A DNA stretch of 64,000 nt, from the NCBI RefSeq assembly GCF_031846445.1, contig NZ_JAVRHR010000002.1, positions 558,001 through 622,000 on the forward strand, given 5' to 3'. The notes below the pieces were generated by a model, which saw nothing but the letters and a program-made list of their open reading frames with translations, searched no databases and was not told where the DNA came from. Origin of the DNA: Croceitalea rosinachiae (GTDB lineage: Bacteria > Bacteroidota > Bacteroidia > Flavobacteriales > Flavobacteriaceae). The position numbers were made by a program, and so were the translations under genes. How positions within the stretch are numbered: the first letter of the stretch is position 1; every line of letters begins with the position of its first letter. Positions 52,817 to 61,114 of this stretch are shown one piece after another.

Positions 52817-55447
52817 ATGGAAGAGAATGAAGAATTGACAGAAGGCTTCCCCAGTGAAGAAGAGGCTTCTGAAGATGCGCTGACCCGTGTGACGGGCATG
52901 TATAAAGATTGGTTTTTAGATTATGCCTCATATGTGATTCTTGAGCGTGCAGTTCCTGCCATTGAAGATGGTTTTAAACCTGTGCAGCGTCGTATCATGC
53001 ACTCCTTAAAAGAATTAGATGATGGGCGTTACAACAAAGTGGCCAATGTTGTAGGTCATACGATGCAGTATCACCCTCATGGTGATGCAAGTATTGCCGA
53101 TGCCATGGTGCAAATAGGCCAAAAAGACCTTTTAATTGACACTCAAGGTAACTGGGGTAATATTTTAACTGGTGATAGGGCCGCTGCTTCAAGGTATATT
53201 GAGGCTCGCTTATCAAAATTCGCTTTAGATGTCATTTTTAGCCCAAAAATCACAGAATGGCAACTTTCTTATGACGGGAGAAAAAAAGAGCCTGTTAATC
53301 TTCCCGTAAAGTTTCCTTTGCTTTTGGCGCAGGGGGCCGAAGGAATTGCGGTTGGGTTATCGACTAAAGTTTTAGCGCACAACTTCAATGAGCTTATCGA
53401 CGCCTCTATAAAACATTTAAAACGAAAAGGTTTTAAGCTTTTTCCAGATTTTCCAACTTCTGGAATTATTGATGTAACCAATTATAATGATGGACTAAGA
53501 GGGGGTAAGATACGCGTTCGTGCAAGAATTGAAACTCTTGATAAGAATATCCTAGTTATCAAAGAGATACCTTACGGCACCAATACTTCTTCTTTAATAG
53601 ATTCTATCCTCAAAGCTAATGATAAAGGAAAGATAAAAGTTAAGAAAATTGAGGATAATACTGCTGCCGATGTTGAGATTTTGGTACATATACCAAGTGG
53701 TATTTCTCCAGATAAAACTATTGATGCCCTTTATGCATTTACCGCCTGCGAATCATCTATTTCGCCCTTAGGCTGTATCATTGAAGACAACAAACCCATT
53801 TTTATGGGTATGACGGAAATGTTGAAGCGGTCCACGGATAATACGGTTGAGCTTTTAAAAGCTGAACTTGAGATACAGCTGAATGAACTAGAAGAACAAT
53901 GGCATTTCGCTTCATTGGAGCGAATTTTTATTGAAAACCGCATCTATAGAGAGATTGAAGAAGAAGAAACATGGGAAGGGGTTTTATCTGCTATTGATAA
54001 AGGACTACAGCCACATACGAAGCATTTAAGGCGCGCTGTTACTGAAGAAGACATTGTTCGGTTAACTGAAATTCGTATTAAAAGAATTTCAAAGTTCGAT
54101 TTGGATAAGGCGAAACAATATCTAGACAATTTAGAAGAGCGTATTGCAGAGACCAAAAATCATTTGGCTAACCTTATCGATTTTGCTATTGCTTATTTCC
54201 AAGAATTGAAAAAGAAATACGGCAAGGGTAGGGAGCGCAAATCTGAAATTCGAATTTTTGATGACATCGAGGCTACAAAGGTTGTTATTAGAAACACCAA
54301 GCTTTATGTGAATCGTGAAGAAGGGTTTGTGGGTACTTCATTACGAAGAGACGAATACGTGACCGATTGTAGTGATATCGATGACATTATCGTTTTTACA
54401 AAAAAAGGAGAAATGATGATCACAAAAGTCGATTCTAAAACTTTTATTGATAAGAATATCATTCATGTAGCGGTTTTCAAAAAGAAAGATAAGCGTACTA
54501 CCTTTAATATGATCTACAAAGATGGTAGAGGCGGGCCTAGTTATATCAAGCGATTTAATGTAACGAGTATTACTCGTGATAGGCTTTACCCTTTAACTAC
54601 CGGAAAGGCCAACTCTGACGTGTTATACTTTAGTGCCAACCCAAATGGTGAGGCTGAAGTGGTAACCGTTCATTTGCGACAATCTGGGAGTATTAAAAAG
54701 TTGAAGTGGGATATTGATTTTGCTGATGTTTTAATAAAGGGCAGGGGGTCTAAAGGCAATATCGTGACTAAGTACCCGGTAAAAAGGATTGAGCTCAAAG
54801 AAAAGGGGCTTTCGACTCTTAAACCAAGAAAGATTTGGTTTGATGATATTGTTGGTCGACTTAATGTTGATGACCGTGGTGAGCTTTTGGGAGAATTCAG
54901 ACCAGATGATATGTTGTTGGTTGCCAATCAAAAAGGTTTCGTAAAAACTATTACTCCCGACTTGAATAGTCGTTTTGATGATGATATGATTGTTTTGGAG
55001 AAGTGGAATCCTAAAAAGCCTATTTCAATAATCTATTTTGATGGAGAAAAAGAACGATATTACATTAAGCGATTTTTAATTGAAAGTACAGGTAAAGAAG
55101 AATTGGTTATTAGCGAGCACCCAAAATCTCAATTAGAATTAATTGCTACAGACTGGAGACCCGTCGTTGAATTAGAGTTTGCAAAACCACGAGGAAAAGA
55201 CGCCAAGCCTAATTTAACCGTGGATGTGGAAGATTTTATTTCAATCAAGGGAATCAAGGCTTTAGGGAATCAATTGACAGCTGAAAGAGTTAAAAATGTA
55301 AATGCATTAGAAGCATTGCATTTTGAAGAGCCTGAAGAGCAACCAACTAATGAAATCGAGGTCATAGTTGAGGATGAGAATATAAAGGAAACGGATAATG
55401 ATATAAAAAGTAATGACGAAGGTAATGATCAAACAACTTTGTTTTAA
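52817..55447 (+). CDS. parC: DNA topoisomerase IV subunit A
   Basis: An 876-residue breakage-reunion subunit. AIEDGFKPVQRRIMHSL and GHTMQYHPHGDAS open the winged-helix domain, and the catalytic Tyr127 is in AASRYIEARLS. The coiled-coil and exit-gate region (about 340-475) and a beta-pinwheel C-terminal domain follow, in weaker repeats (GFVGTSLRRDEY; GRGSKGNIVTKYPV; LLVANQKGFVKTI). The end is acidic and Asn-rich. A sterol desaturase-like gene follows 66 bp away. Confidence 0.95.
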   Translation: MEENEELTEGFPSEEEASEDALTRVTGMYKDWFLDYASYVILERAVPAIEDGFKPVQRRIMHSLKELDDGRYNKVANVVGHTMQYHPHGDASIADAMVQIGQKDLLIDTQGNWGNILTGDRAAASRYIEARLSKFALDVIFSPKITEWQLSYDGRKKEPVNLPVKFPLLLAQGAEGIAVGLSTKVLAHNFNELIDASIKHLKRKGFKLFPDFPTSGIIDVTNYNDGLRGGKIRVRARIETLDKNILVIKEIPYGTNTSSLIDSILKANDKGKIKVKKIEDNTAADVEILVHIPSGISPDKTIDALYAFTACESSISPLGCIIEDNKPIFMGMTEMLKRSTDNTVELLKAELEIQLNELEEQWHFASLERIFIENRIYREIEEEETWEGVLSAIDKGLQPHTKHLRRAVTEEDIVRLTEIRIKRISKFDLDKAKQYLDNLEERIAETKNHLANLIDFAIAYFQELKKKYGKGRERKSEIRIFDDIEATKVVIRNTKLYVNREEGFVGTSLRRDEYVTDCSDIDDIIVFTKKGEMMITKVDSKTFIDKNIIHVAVFKKKDKRTTFNMIYKDGRGGPSYIKRFNVTSITRDRLYPLTTGKANSDVLYFSANPNGEAEVVTVHLRQSGSIKKLKWDIDFADVLIKGRGSKGNIVTKYPVKRIELKEKGLSTLKPRKIWFDDIVGRLNVDDRGELLGEFRPDDMLLVANQKGFVKTITPDLNSRFDDDMIVLEKWNPKKPISIIYFDGEKERYYIKRFLIESTGKEELVISEHPKSQLELIATDWRPVVELEFAKPRGKDAKPNLTVDVEDFISIKGIKALGNQLTAERVKNVNALEALHFEEPEEQPTNEIEVIVEDENIKETDNDIKSNDEGNDQTTLF

Positions 55448-55513
55448 AACAATTTTCTACCTACTTTACCGCCAACTATAAGACACGCACTAACTTTTAC
55501 ATAATTTTTATAT

Positions 55514-56470
55514 ATGGATTTTACTAACCCGTTAGTATACGGAGTACCTGTTTTTATTGCCTTTATCTTATTTGAATTGACTTATAGCAAAACTCATGGA
55601 GATGATGATTTATATGATTGGAAGGATTTAGCCGCAAGTGGTTTTATGGGCGTTGTGTCTGCATTTCTTGGTCCTTTGTTTAAGGTTATATTCGCTATCG
55701 TACTTTTTGAGGGAGTATATGAATTATGCAATCCGTTAATCGATGGTGTTAGGCAAAACTTCTTAGGTTATGAATCTTTCGGCTATGTTTGGTATGCTTG
55801 GTTGCTTTGTATGCTGGCTGATGACTTTACTTACTACTGGTTTCACCGGGCAAACCATGAAATACGAATTCTTTGGGCTGCCCATATTGTTCACCATTCG
55901 TCCGACAACTTTAATTTGGGGACAGCGGTACGAAACGGATGGTTTACAATTCTCTACAAGCCACTTTTTTATATGTGGATGCCAGCGATTGGATTTCCAC
56001 CAGAAATGGTTGTTGTCTGTTTAGGGATAGAAGCATTGTGGCAGTTTCAGTTACACTCTGTATATGTACCTAAGATGGGCTTTATAGAAAAGATTTTCAA
56101 TACGCACACCATGCACCAAGTTCACCATGCGCAAAATGTAGAATACCTTGATAAAAACCATGGTGGCTTTTTAAATATTTTTGATAAGATATTCGGTACT
56201 TGGAAAGAGTTGGATGATGGTGTTGATGTTAAATATGGAGTTATTCATTCTCCACAATCATATAACCCGGTAGTGATACTTACCCATGAATTCGCTGATA
56301 TTTGGAATGATATGAAGAAATCACCCAAATTATCCCATAAGTTAAAGTACATTTTTGGACCCCCAGGATGGAGTCATGATGGAAGCACTATGACAGTGAA
56401 ACAGCAGCAAGCACTTTTTGAAAAACAAAAGAAAGCTAATCCTAAAATGGCTTTTAGCAGACCAAATTGA
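55514..56470 (+). CDS. Sterol desaturase/fatty acid hydroxylase family protein
   Basis: A 318-residue membrane enzyme with about four membrane segments and the histidine boxes of the family: HRANHE (111-116), HIVHHSSDNFN (124-134) and THTMHQVHHAQ. These bind two iron atoms for oxygen-dependent hydroxylation or desaturation. The C-terminal cytoplasmic tail includes GPPGWSHDGST. It may modify membrane lipids, hopanoids or carotenoids; substrate unknown. A bidirectional terminator ends the gene. Confidence 0.88.
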   Translation: MDFTNPLVYGVPVFIAFILFELTYSKTHGDDDLYDWKDLAASGFMGVVSAFLGPLFKVIFAIVLFEGVYELCNPLIDGVRQNFLGYESFGYVWYAWLLCMLADDFTYYWFHRANHEIRILWAAHIVHHSSDNFNLGTAVRNGWFTILYKPLFYMWMPAIGFPPEMVVVCLGIEALWQFQLHSVYVPKMGFIEKIFNTHTMHQVHHAQNVEYLDKNHGGFLNIFDKIFGTWKELDDGVDVKYGVIHSPQSYNPVVILTHEFADIWNDMKKSPKLSHKLKYIFGPPGWSHDGSTMTVKQQQALFEKQKKANPKMAFSRPN

Positions 56471-56486
56471 TGAACGTTTATAGAAG

Positions 56487-56516
56487 AAAAACCTCTGTTA
56501 AGAGGTTTTTTGTTTT
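56487..56516. terminator. Bidirectional terminator between convergent genes
   Basis: A 10-bp stem (AAAAACCTCT with AGAGGTTTTT) around the 4-base loop GTTA runs into T residues on both strands. It lies between the fatty acid hydroxylase (ends 56470) and terC (stop at 56515-56517), so it can end both transcripts. Confidence 0.9.
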
Positions 56517-57330
56517 AATCTTCTTCGATAATCTCTTCATTTGGCTTCTTGTTTTTGCGCATTCGCATATCCAAGAACTCTACCATTAATGAAAAGGCAA
56601 TCGCGAAGTAAAGGTACCCTTTAGGTATGGCGCCAACCTCATTTCCAAATACCACTAAATGCGATAAATGAGCGGCTTCTGCAATTAACATGAACCCTAT
56701 TAAAATCAAAAATGAAAGTCCTAATACCTGAATAGAAGGGTGCTTATTTACAAATTCTCCAACAGGGTTTGCAAAGAGCATCATAATGACTACTGAAATA
56801 ACTACTGCAACAATCATCAAAACGAGAGCGTCATTTGGGTTGGGAGAGATTCCATTGGTCATTCCAATTGCTGTCAATATAGAATCAAAAGAAAATACAA
56901 TATTGATTATGGTGATTTGAACGATTGCATTGGTCATCGAATTGGATTGTCCTTTTTTTACCTCACGTTCATCATGACCACGATCTTCAACTTTCTCATG
57001 TATTTCTTTGGTGCTTTTGTATAACAAAAAGAGTCCTCCTAAGAACAAAATCAGTGCTTGCCAACTTATGCCGCCGTGCAGCCATGATTCATTCAATACC
57101 AAAAAAGGCTTTTTTAAAGAGGTGAGCCAAGTGATTCCGAATAGCAGTACAATGCGCATACCCATGGCGAGCACCAACCCTAAGTTGGTGGCTTTTTTTC
57201 GGTCTTTCTCTTCTAGCTTTCCAGCAGCTATTGAAATAAAAATGATATTATCAATACCCAATATAATCTCTAGAAAAGTTAATGTTAGTAGGGCCATCCA
57301 AGCATCTGGACTAGCAAAAATTTCGAACAT
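56515..57330 (-). CDS. TerC family integral membrane protein
   Basis: A 271-residue membrane protein with about seven hydrophobic segments. LTFLEIILGIDNIIFISI with the family EIILGIDN motif and VFSFDSILTAIGMT are diagnostic of TerC, the group linked to tellurium resistance and to manganese export. The acidic residues within the membrane segments are the likely metal ligands. It is read 2 bp after a small lipoprotein gene. Confidence 0.93.
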   Translation of the reverse strand: MFEIFASPDAWMALLTLTFLEIILGIDNIIFISIAAGKLEEKDRKKATNLGLVLAMGMRIVLLFGITWLTSLKKPFLVLNESWLHGGISWQALILFLGGLFLLYKSTKEIHEKVEDRGHDEREVKKGQSNSMTNAIVQITIINIVFSFDSILTAIGMTNGISPNPNDALVLMIVAVVISVVIMMLFANPVGEFVNKHPSIQVLGLSFLILIGFMLIAEAAHLSHLVVFGNEVGAIPKGYLYFAIAFSLMVEFLDMRMRKNKKPNEEIIEED

Positions 57331-57332
57331 GG

Positions 57333-57710
57333 TCAGTGTTTTTTAAATGCGGTTCCTCTGAGTTTTTTAGTTTCACCAACAGTATTAAATTCAAATGTAT
57401 AAGAACTATCGGTAGTTGTCAAAATTTTTATGTGAATTGGTTTTTCCTCGATTCTATTTTTCGGATTTACCCTTTTTAAAATATATTCGCACTCGTTAAT
57501 CCATCTCACGGTAGAGGAATCTTGCTTTCCTTGAAAGTAATCTATTTCCAATTTACCGATACGCTCAAAGATTGTAGTCATTTCTTCACCATTAACAATA
57601 GAAGTGAATTCAAATGTTCCGGTCTTGTAATCTGCGCAGTTCCGCTCAGGTGGGGTTTTACATGAAAGACAAAATAAAATTAAAATGAGATAGTAGGTCG
57701 GTTTTTTCAT
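57333..57710 (-). CDS. Small conserved lipoprotein, unknown
   Basis: A 125-residue lipoprotein (ILFCLSC, Cys about 17, then KTPPERNCADYKTGTFEF). The mature part is a compact beta domain with TIFERIGKLEIDYFQGK and WINECEYILK; two other Cys residues (NCADY, NECEY) could pair in a disulfide. It starts a minus-strand pair with terC, separated by 2 bp. I know the NCxxYKTGTFEF beginning from flavobacterial proteins but not a function. Confidence 0.8.
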   Translation of the reverse strand: MKKPTYYLILILFCLSCKTPPERNCADYKTGTFEFTSIVNGEEMTTIFERIGKLEIDYFQGKQDSSTVRWINECEYILKRVNPKNRIEEKPIHIKILTTTDSSYTFEFNTVGETKKLRGTAFKKH

Positions 57711-57746
57711 GCCTGAAAAATAGTAAATACGAATGGTTTTTGAAAT

Positions 57747-58106
57747 CTATTTACTTGGATTATAAGATTCAAAAGTTCCGTCTTCATAAAAAACGATAAC
57801 CCGGTCGATTTTTTTGGTATCCATTACACTGCTCTTTATTGAAGAAAGGTCACCTGTTAATGGAGAAGAGGGATTACTTTCCATTTTAGATGGAAAAGAA
57901 CCTCTACCTTTTAATAACCAATATAAATCTACATCAGGAAATTTATCAATGATCTTAAGAACAAAATCCAAGCTTGGCTTATTTCGTCCAGAGAGCAGGT
58001 GTGACATGCTTGATCTCGGCACGCCAATTTGGTCCGCAAAGAGAGAAGGACTTAGCGCATAATGGCTAAGGATATGTCTCAGTCGAGTGATAAAATCAAT
58101 ATTCAC
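57747..58106 (-). CDS. XRE-family helix-turn-helix regulator
   Basis: A 119-residue DNA-binding protein. The HTH spans about residues 4-60 (FITRLRHILSHYALSPSLFADQIGVPRSSMSHLLSGRNKPSLDFVLKII as read in segments), with the recognition helix in PRSSMSHLLSG. The tail (about 75-119) is polar and ends VIFYEDGTFESYNPSK. It probably regulates a nearby gene or itself; target unknown. The intergenic DNA upstream is AT-rich without a sure operator. Confidence 0.9.
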   Translation of the reverse strand: MNIDFITRLRHILSHYALSPSLFADQIGVPRSSMSHLLSGRNKPSLDFVLKIIDKFPDVDLYWLLKGRGSFPSKMESNPSSPLTGDLSSIKSSVMDTKKIDRVIVFYEDGTFESYNPSK

Positions 58107-58481
58107 AATTGCAACTTATTTAAAATCAAAAATACTCGATATTATCTTAATTAGAACTATTTAAGGAATAGGGAATGCTTATTTATATATAAAATTATTT
58201 AAGTAATATGTTTTAAAAATCTGATATTCAACAATATAAAACTATATACTCTAAATAACATTTTATTTTTTACAATTGTAACATACAGCTCCGGAAAAGA
58301 ATGGGAAGTAGTTGTACTGTGATTTACAAATGTTAATTGAGTTGATTGTTTTAGCCTCAGAATTAATTTCACATAAAATTTAAAGGCTCGTTTCTACTGT
58401 CTAGCTCCTAAGGTTACAGAAAACCATGGCAGAAATCTGTTAAAATCGTTAAAAGACATCATTTTCTTACATAATTTTCAA

Positions 58482-58511
58482 AAAATAATGGATAATGTTA
58501 TGCATTATTTT
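58482..58511. promoter_or_regulatory. Near-perfect 30-bp inverted repeat, likely Lrp operator
   Basis: AAAATAATGGATAA and TTATGCATTATTTT are inverted copies matching at 13 of 14 positions around the centre TG. The element ends 10 bp before a TAATTTTG promoter box and 34 bp before the Lrp-family start codon, the place where such regulators bind to control their own gene. The binding protein is inferred, not shown. Confidence 0.6.
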
Positions 58512-58520
58512 ATAATTCAT

Positions 58521-58528
58521 TAATTTTG
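58521..58528 (+). promoter_or_regulatory. Candidate -7 element of the Lrp-family gene
   Basis: TAATTTTG is an exact TAnnTTTG match 17 bp before the ATG at 58546. The preceding inverted repeat overlaps the position expected for the -33 contacts, so a bound repressor would block polymerase. Confidence 0.4.
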
Positions 58529-58545
58529 TTGAAAATACTATTGTA

Positions 58546-59025
58546 ATGAGTAAAGTTAAATTAGACGAGATAGATCACCAGATTCTGGACATGCTTATCG
58601 ATAATACAAGAACGCCTTTTACGGATATTGCAAAGAAATTGTTGATTTCTGCGGGTACGGTGCATGTGAGGGTAAAAAAAATGGAAGAAGCAGGAATAAT
58701 TAAGGGCTCTTCGTTAACATTAGATTATGTCAAACTTGGATATTCTTTTATCGCATATATAGGTATTTTTTTAGAAAAAACCCATCAGACCAAGTTTGTC
58801 CTTCAACGTCTTAAAGAGATACCTTATGTCACTGTCGCACATATTACAACAGGTAAGTTTAACATCTTTTGTAAGATAAGAGCAAAGGATACTACACATG
58901 CTAAAAATATCATTTTCAAGATTGACGATATTGAAGGTATTAGTAGAACTGAAACAATGATTTCATTAGAAGAGAGCATCAATGATAAAAAACGTTTGAT
59001 GCATACCATTTTCAATGAACTTTAA
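58546..59025 (+). CDS. Lrp/AsnC family transcriptional regulator
   Basis: A 159-residue regulator with an N-terminal winged HTH (about 6-55: LDEIDHQILDMLIDNTRTPFTDIAKKLLISAGTVHVRVKKMEEAGII read in parts) and a C-terminal RAM (ligand-binding) domain, about 70-145. It probably senses an amino acid or other small metabolite and forms octamers. It precedes a DinB-family gene by 12 bp and follows a strong inverted repeat that may be its operator. Confidence 0.95.
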   Translation: MSKVKLDEIDHQILDMLIDNTRTPFTDIAKKLLISAGTVHVRVKKMEEAGIIKGSSLTLDYVKLGYSFIAYIGIFLEKTHQTKFVLQRLKEIPYVTVAHITTGKFNIFCKIRAKDTTHAKNIIFKIDDIEGISRTETMISLEESINDKKRLMHTIFNEL

Positions 59026-59037
59026 CCTATATGGTAT

Positions 59038-59565
59038 TTGAAAGCTTCTGAACTTCCTGAAGGAGAGTATAACCCATATTATAGACCATACATTAACGCA
59101 TTAGGCGCTGAAGATTTAATGCCTTCATTGGAATATGGGTTGATTGCTATGGTAGATTTAATAACTCGAATTCCTGAAAGCAAGCTCGGTTTTAAGTACG
59201 ATACGGGTAAATGGACCATTGCTGAAGTATTGATGGACCTGATAGATACAGAGCGTATTTTTCAATATAGAGCATTGCGGTTTTATAGAAAGGAAACTAC
59301 CCCTTTACCTGGTTTTGACCAAGATGTTTATATTTTAGAATGCGGGGCTTCGACCAAAACAAAAGCTGAAATCTTGGATGAGTATACAGCGATTAGAAAT
59401 GCCAGCATTGCTTTATTCAGATCGTTTAAGCAAGAATTTCTAAACCGTAATGGTATCGCAAGTAATTCAATCATGAGCGTTCGCGCATTAGGCTTTATTA
59501 TTAGTGGGCATCAAATACATCACCTAAATATTCTAAAAGAGCGTTACTTGATTTCAATAGATTAA
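59038..59565 (+). CDS. DinB-family protein with TTG start
   Basis: A 175-residue four-helix protein of the DinB/YfiT fold: WTIAEVLMDLIDTERIFQYRALRFYRKE and the end SGHQIHHLNILKERYL. DinB enzymes bind a metal with three His; the C-terminal GHQIHH supplies two, while the first site has Asp in MDLIDTE. The family includes thiol transferases and DNA-damage-induced proteins. No ATG fits this frame: the stop of the preceding gene lies 12 bp upstream, so TTG 59038, which gives MKASELPEGEYNP, is the start. Confidence 0.85.
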   Translation: MKASELPEGEYNPYYRPYINALGAEDLMPSLEYGLIAMVDLITRIPESKLGFKYDTGKWTIAEVLMDLIDTERIFQYRALRFYRKETTPLPGFDQDVYILECGASTKTKAEILDEYTAIRNASIALFRSFKQEFLNRNGIASNSIMSVRALGFIISGHQIHHLNILKERYLISID

Positions 59566-59576
59566 AAAGAATCTTT

Positions 59577-59873
59577 TTATTCTATATCATCATCAGAACT
59601 ATGCTCTTTTTCTAAAAACTGATTTTCAGAGGTGTTTTCTAATTCTTTTTCAATGTTTTCTTCAAAGTTTGAAATAAAATTAGAGAGGCTTTTACTGATT
59701 TTGACTAAGTAAATTGTATCATCAGTTCTAACTTCAACTGCTTCCACCAATTCTCCCCCTGGTTTTTTTAAAACAATGATGTCTTCATCACCGTAACCAT
59801 GAGGATATAAATCAATCAATAGTGCTGCAACGGAATGGTCAAGTCTTTTGTAATCAACAATAATGCGTTTCAT
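59577..59873 (-). CDS. Small acidic protein, unknown
   Basis: A 98-residue protein with an N-terminal beta-alpha domain (KRIIVDYKRLDHSVAALLIDLYPHGYGDEDIIVLKKPGGE) and an acidic helical C-terminus (about 58-98, EENIEKELENTSENQFLEKEHSSDDD). No signal peptide or membrane segment is present. I recall similar proteins next to aroB in flavobacteria, but do not know a function. It converges on DinB with an 11-bp gap. Confidence 0.75.
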   Translation of the reverse strand: MKRIIVDYKRLDHSVAALLIDLYPHGYGDEDIIVLKKPGGELVEAVEVRTDDTIYLVKISKSLSNFISNFEENIEKELENTSENQFLEKEHSSDDDIE

Positions 59874-59967
59874 CGTAGGTCTTTATGGTTTGCTTACCTA
59901 AGCTAAGTAAATTTAGCGCCCTACGATTTAAAGAGTTGTCAATATCAAGATTTAGTATATGAAACTT

Positions 59968-61023
59968 TTATTCTATGTAGTAAGCGAATGCCTCTTTGAA
60001 TAAATTGAAAGGTACCTTTACATCTGTAATGGCACTTCCGATTTCTTCTAACAAAACAAAATTAATATTGCCATGGGAGTTCTTTTTGTCATGTTTCAAT
60101 AAATCAATGATGATATTAATATCTTCTTGGGTAAAACTCACCTTATCATAATTATTCAAAAAGACCTTTTTAATTTCTTCCAATTCAATTCTTGACATTC
60201 CGGTTAGTTGGTGTGAAAGATATCCCTCTAGGATCATGCCGATAGCTATTGCCTCACCATGCAATAAAGTTTTTTTATCAGGATGCTCAAGAAAATAAGA
60301 TTCAATAGCATGGCCTAAAGTATGACCGAAATTAAGTTTTTTGCGCACCCCTTGTTCAGTAGGATCTTGTTCGACAACACCATTTTTTATGAGTATAGAT
60401 TCTTGAATATGAGACTTATAATCGCTCTCATTAAGTTGAACCAGCTTATTCCAATAGTGCTTATCCGCAATCAAACCATGTTTCAACATTTCGGCATAAC
60501 CGCTTTTGAGCTGTCTTTCTTCAAGAGTTTCTAAAAACTCTGGGAAAATTAAAACCATTTTGGGTTGGTTAATCACCCCAACTTGATTTTTTAAAACACC
60601 TAAATCAACACCAGTTTTACCACCAACAGAAGCGTCAACCATAGCCAATAGGGTGGTGGGAACGTTTATAAAATCAATTCCTCGTTTAAAAGTCGAGGCA
60701 ACAAAGCCACCCAAATCTGTTACAACGCCACCACCTAAATTTAGAAGTATACTTTTTCTATCACCACCAAGGTTTGACAATGCGTCCCAAACATCAACGC
60801 AAGTGCTTATAGTCTTGTTGATTTCTCCGGTCTTTATTACAATTGGTCTTTCAGTCTGATCTGTATAGATTTTGGAGAACGGGCCCAAACAATGTTTATT
60901 CGTGTTTTCATCAACAAGCAAAAATATTTTTGAATACTGGTTTTGATTCAAATATTGTTGAAGTGCTGCTTTTGCCAATTCGCCAAAATGAATTTCATGA
61001 GCCGTATTAATAACTGATTCCAT
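59968..61023 (-). CDS. aroB: 3-dehydroquinate synthase
   Basis: A 351-residue enzyme of the shikimate pathway that makes 3-dehydroquinate from DAHP using NAD and zinc. NLGGGVVTDLGGFVASTFKRGIDFINVPTTLLAMVDASVGGKTGVD is the NAD- and phosphate-binding heart (GGGVVTD, PTTLLA, SVGGKTG), and the zinc ligands lie in GYAEMLKHG (Glu), KLNFGHTLGHAIE (His) and LLHGEAIAIGM (His). All key residues appear intact. Divergent from proline dehydrogenase, with 91 bp between them. Confidence 0.96.
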   Translation of the reverse strand: MESVINTAHEIHFGELAKAALQQYLNQNQYSKIFLLVDENTNKHCLGPFSKIYTDQTERPIVIKTGEINKTISTCVDVWDALSNLGGDRKSILLNLGGGVVTDLGGFVASTFKRGIDFINVPTTLLAMVDASVGGKTGVDLGVLKNQVGVINQPKMVLIFPEFLETLEERQLKSGYAEMLKHGLIADKHYWNKLVQLNESDYKSHIQESILIKNGVVEQDPTEQGVRKKLNFGHTLGHAIESYFLEHPDKKTLLHGEAIAIGMILEGYLSHQLTGMSRIELEEIKKVFLNNYDKVSFTQEDINIIIDLLKHDKKNSHGNINFVLLEEIGSAITDVKVPFNLFKEAFAYYIE

Positions 61024-61084
61024 ACAGAAAAATGTATTACAAAATAAAGATATATTTTAATGGGCAGCATCTTATGATGGTGCT

Positions 61085-61092
61085 TATCTTTG
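61085..61092 (+). promoter_or_regulatory. Candidate -7 promoter element of the proline dehydrogenase gene
   Basis: TATCTTTG is an exact TAnnTTTG match, 22 bp before the ATG at 61115. A good -33 TTTG is not seen, so this rests on the -7 box alone. Confidence 0.4.
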
Positions 61093-61114
61093 TTTCTTTG
61101 AGAATTTCACAAAT

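Larger units (their letters stand above)
58107..58545. other. AT-rich divergent regulatory region, 439 bp
   Basis: The region separates the XRE gene from the Lrp-family gene, both regulators. It contains no frame of useful length and no RNA gene that I recognise. Its right end holds the 30-bp inverted repeat at 58482-58511 and a -7 box at 58521-58528. The left part is very AT-rich. Confidence 0.6.

Noticed and set aside
57008..57346. 112-codon plus-strand frame opposite terC
   Set aside because: It is the antisense of a clear TerC protein with family motifs.
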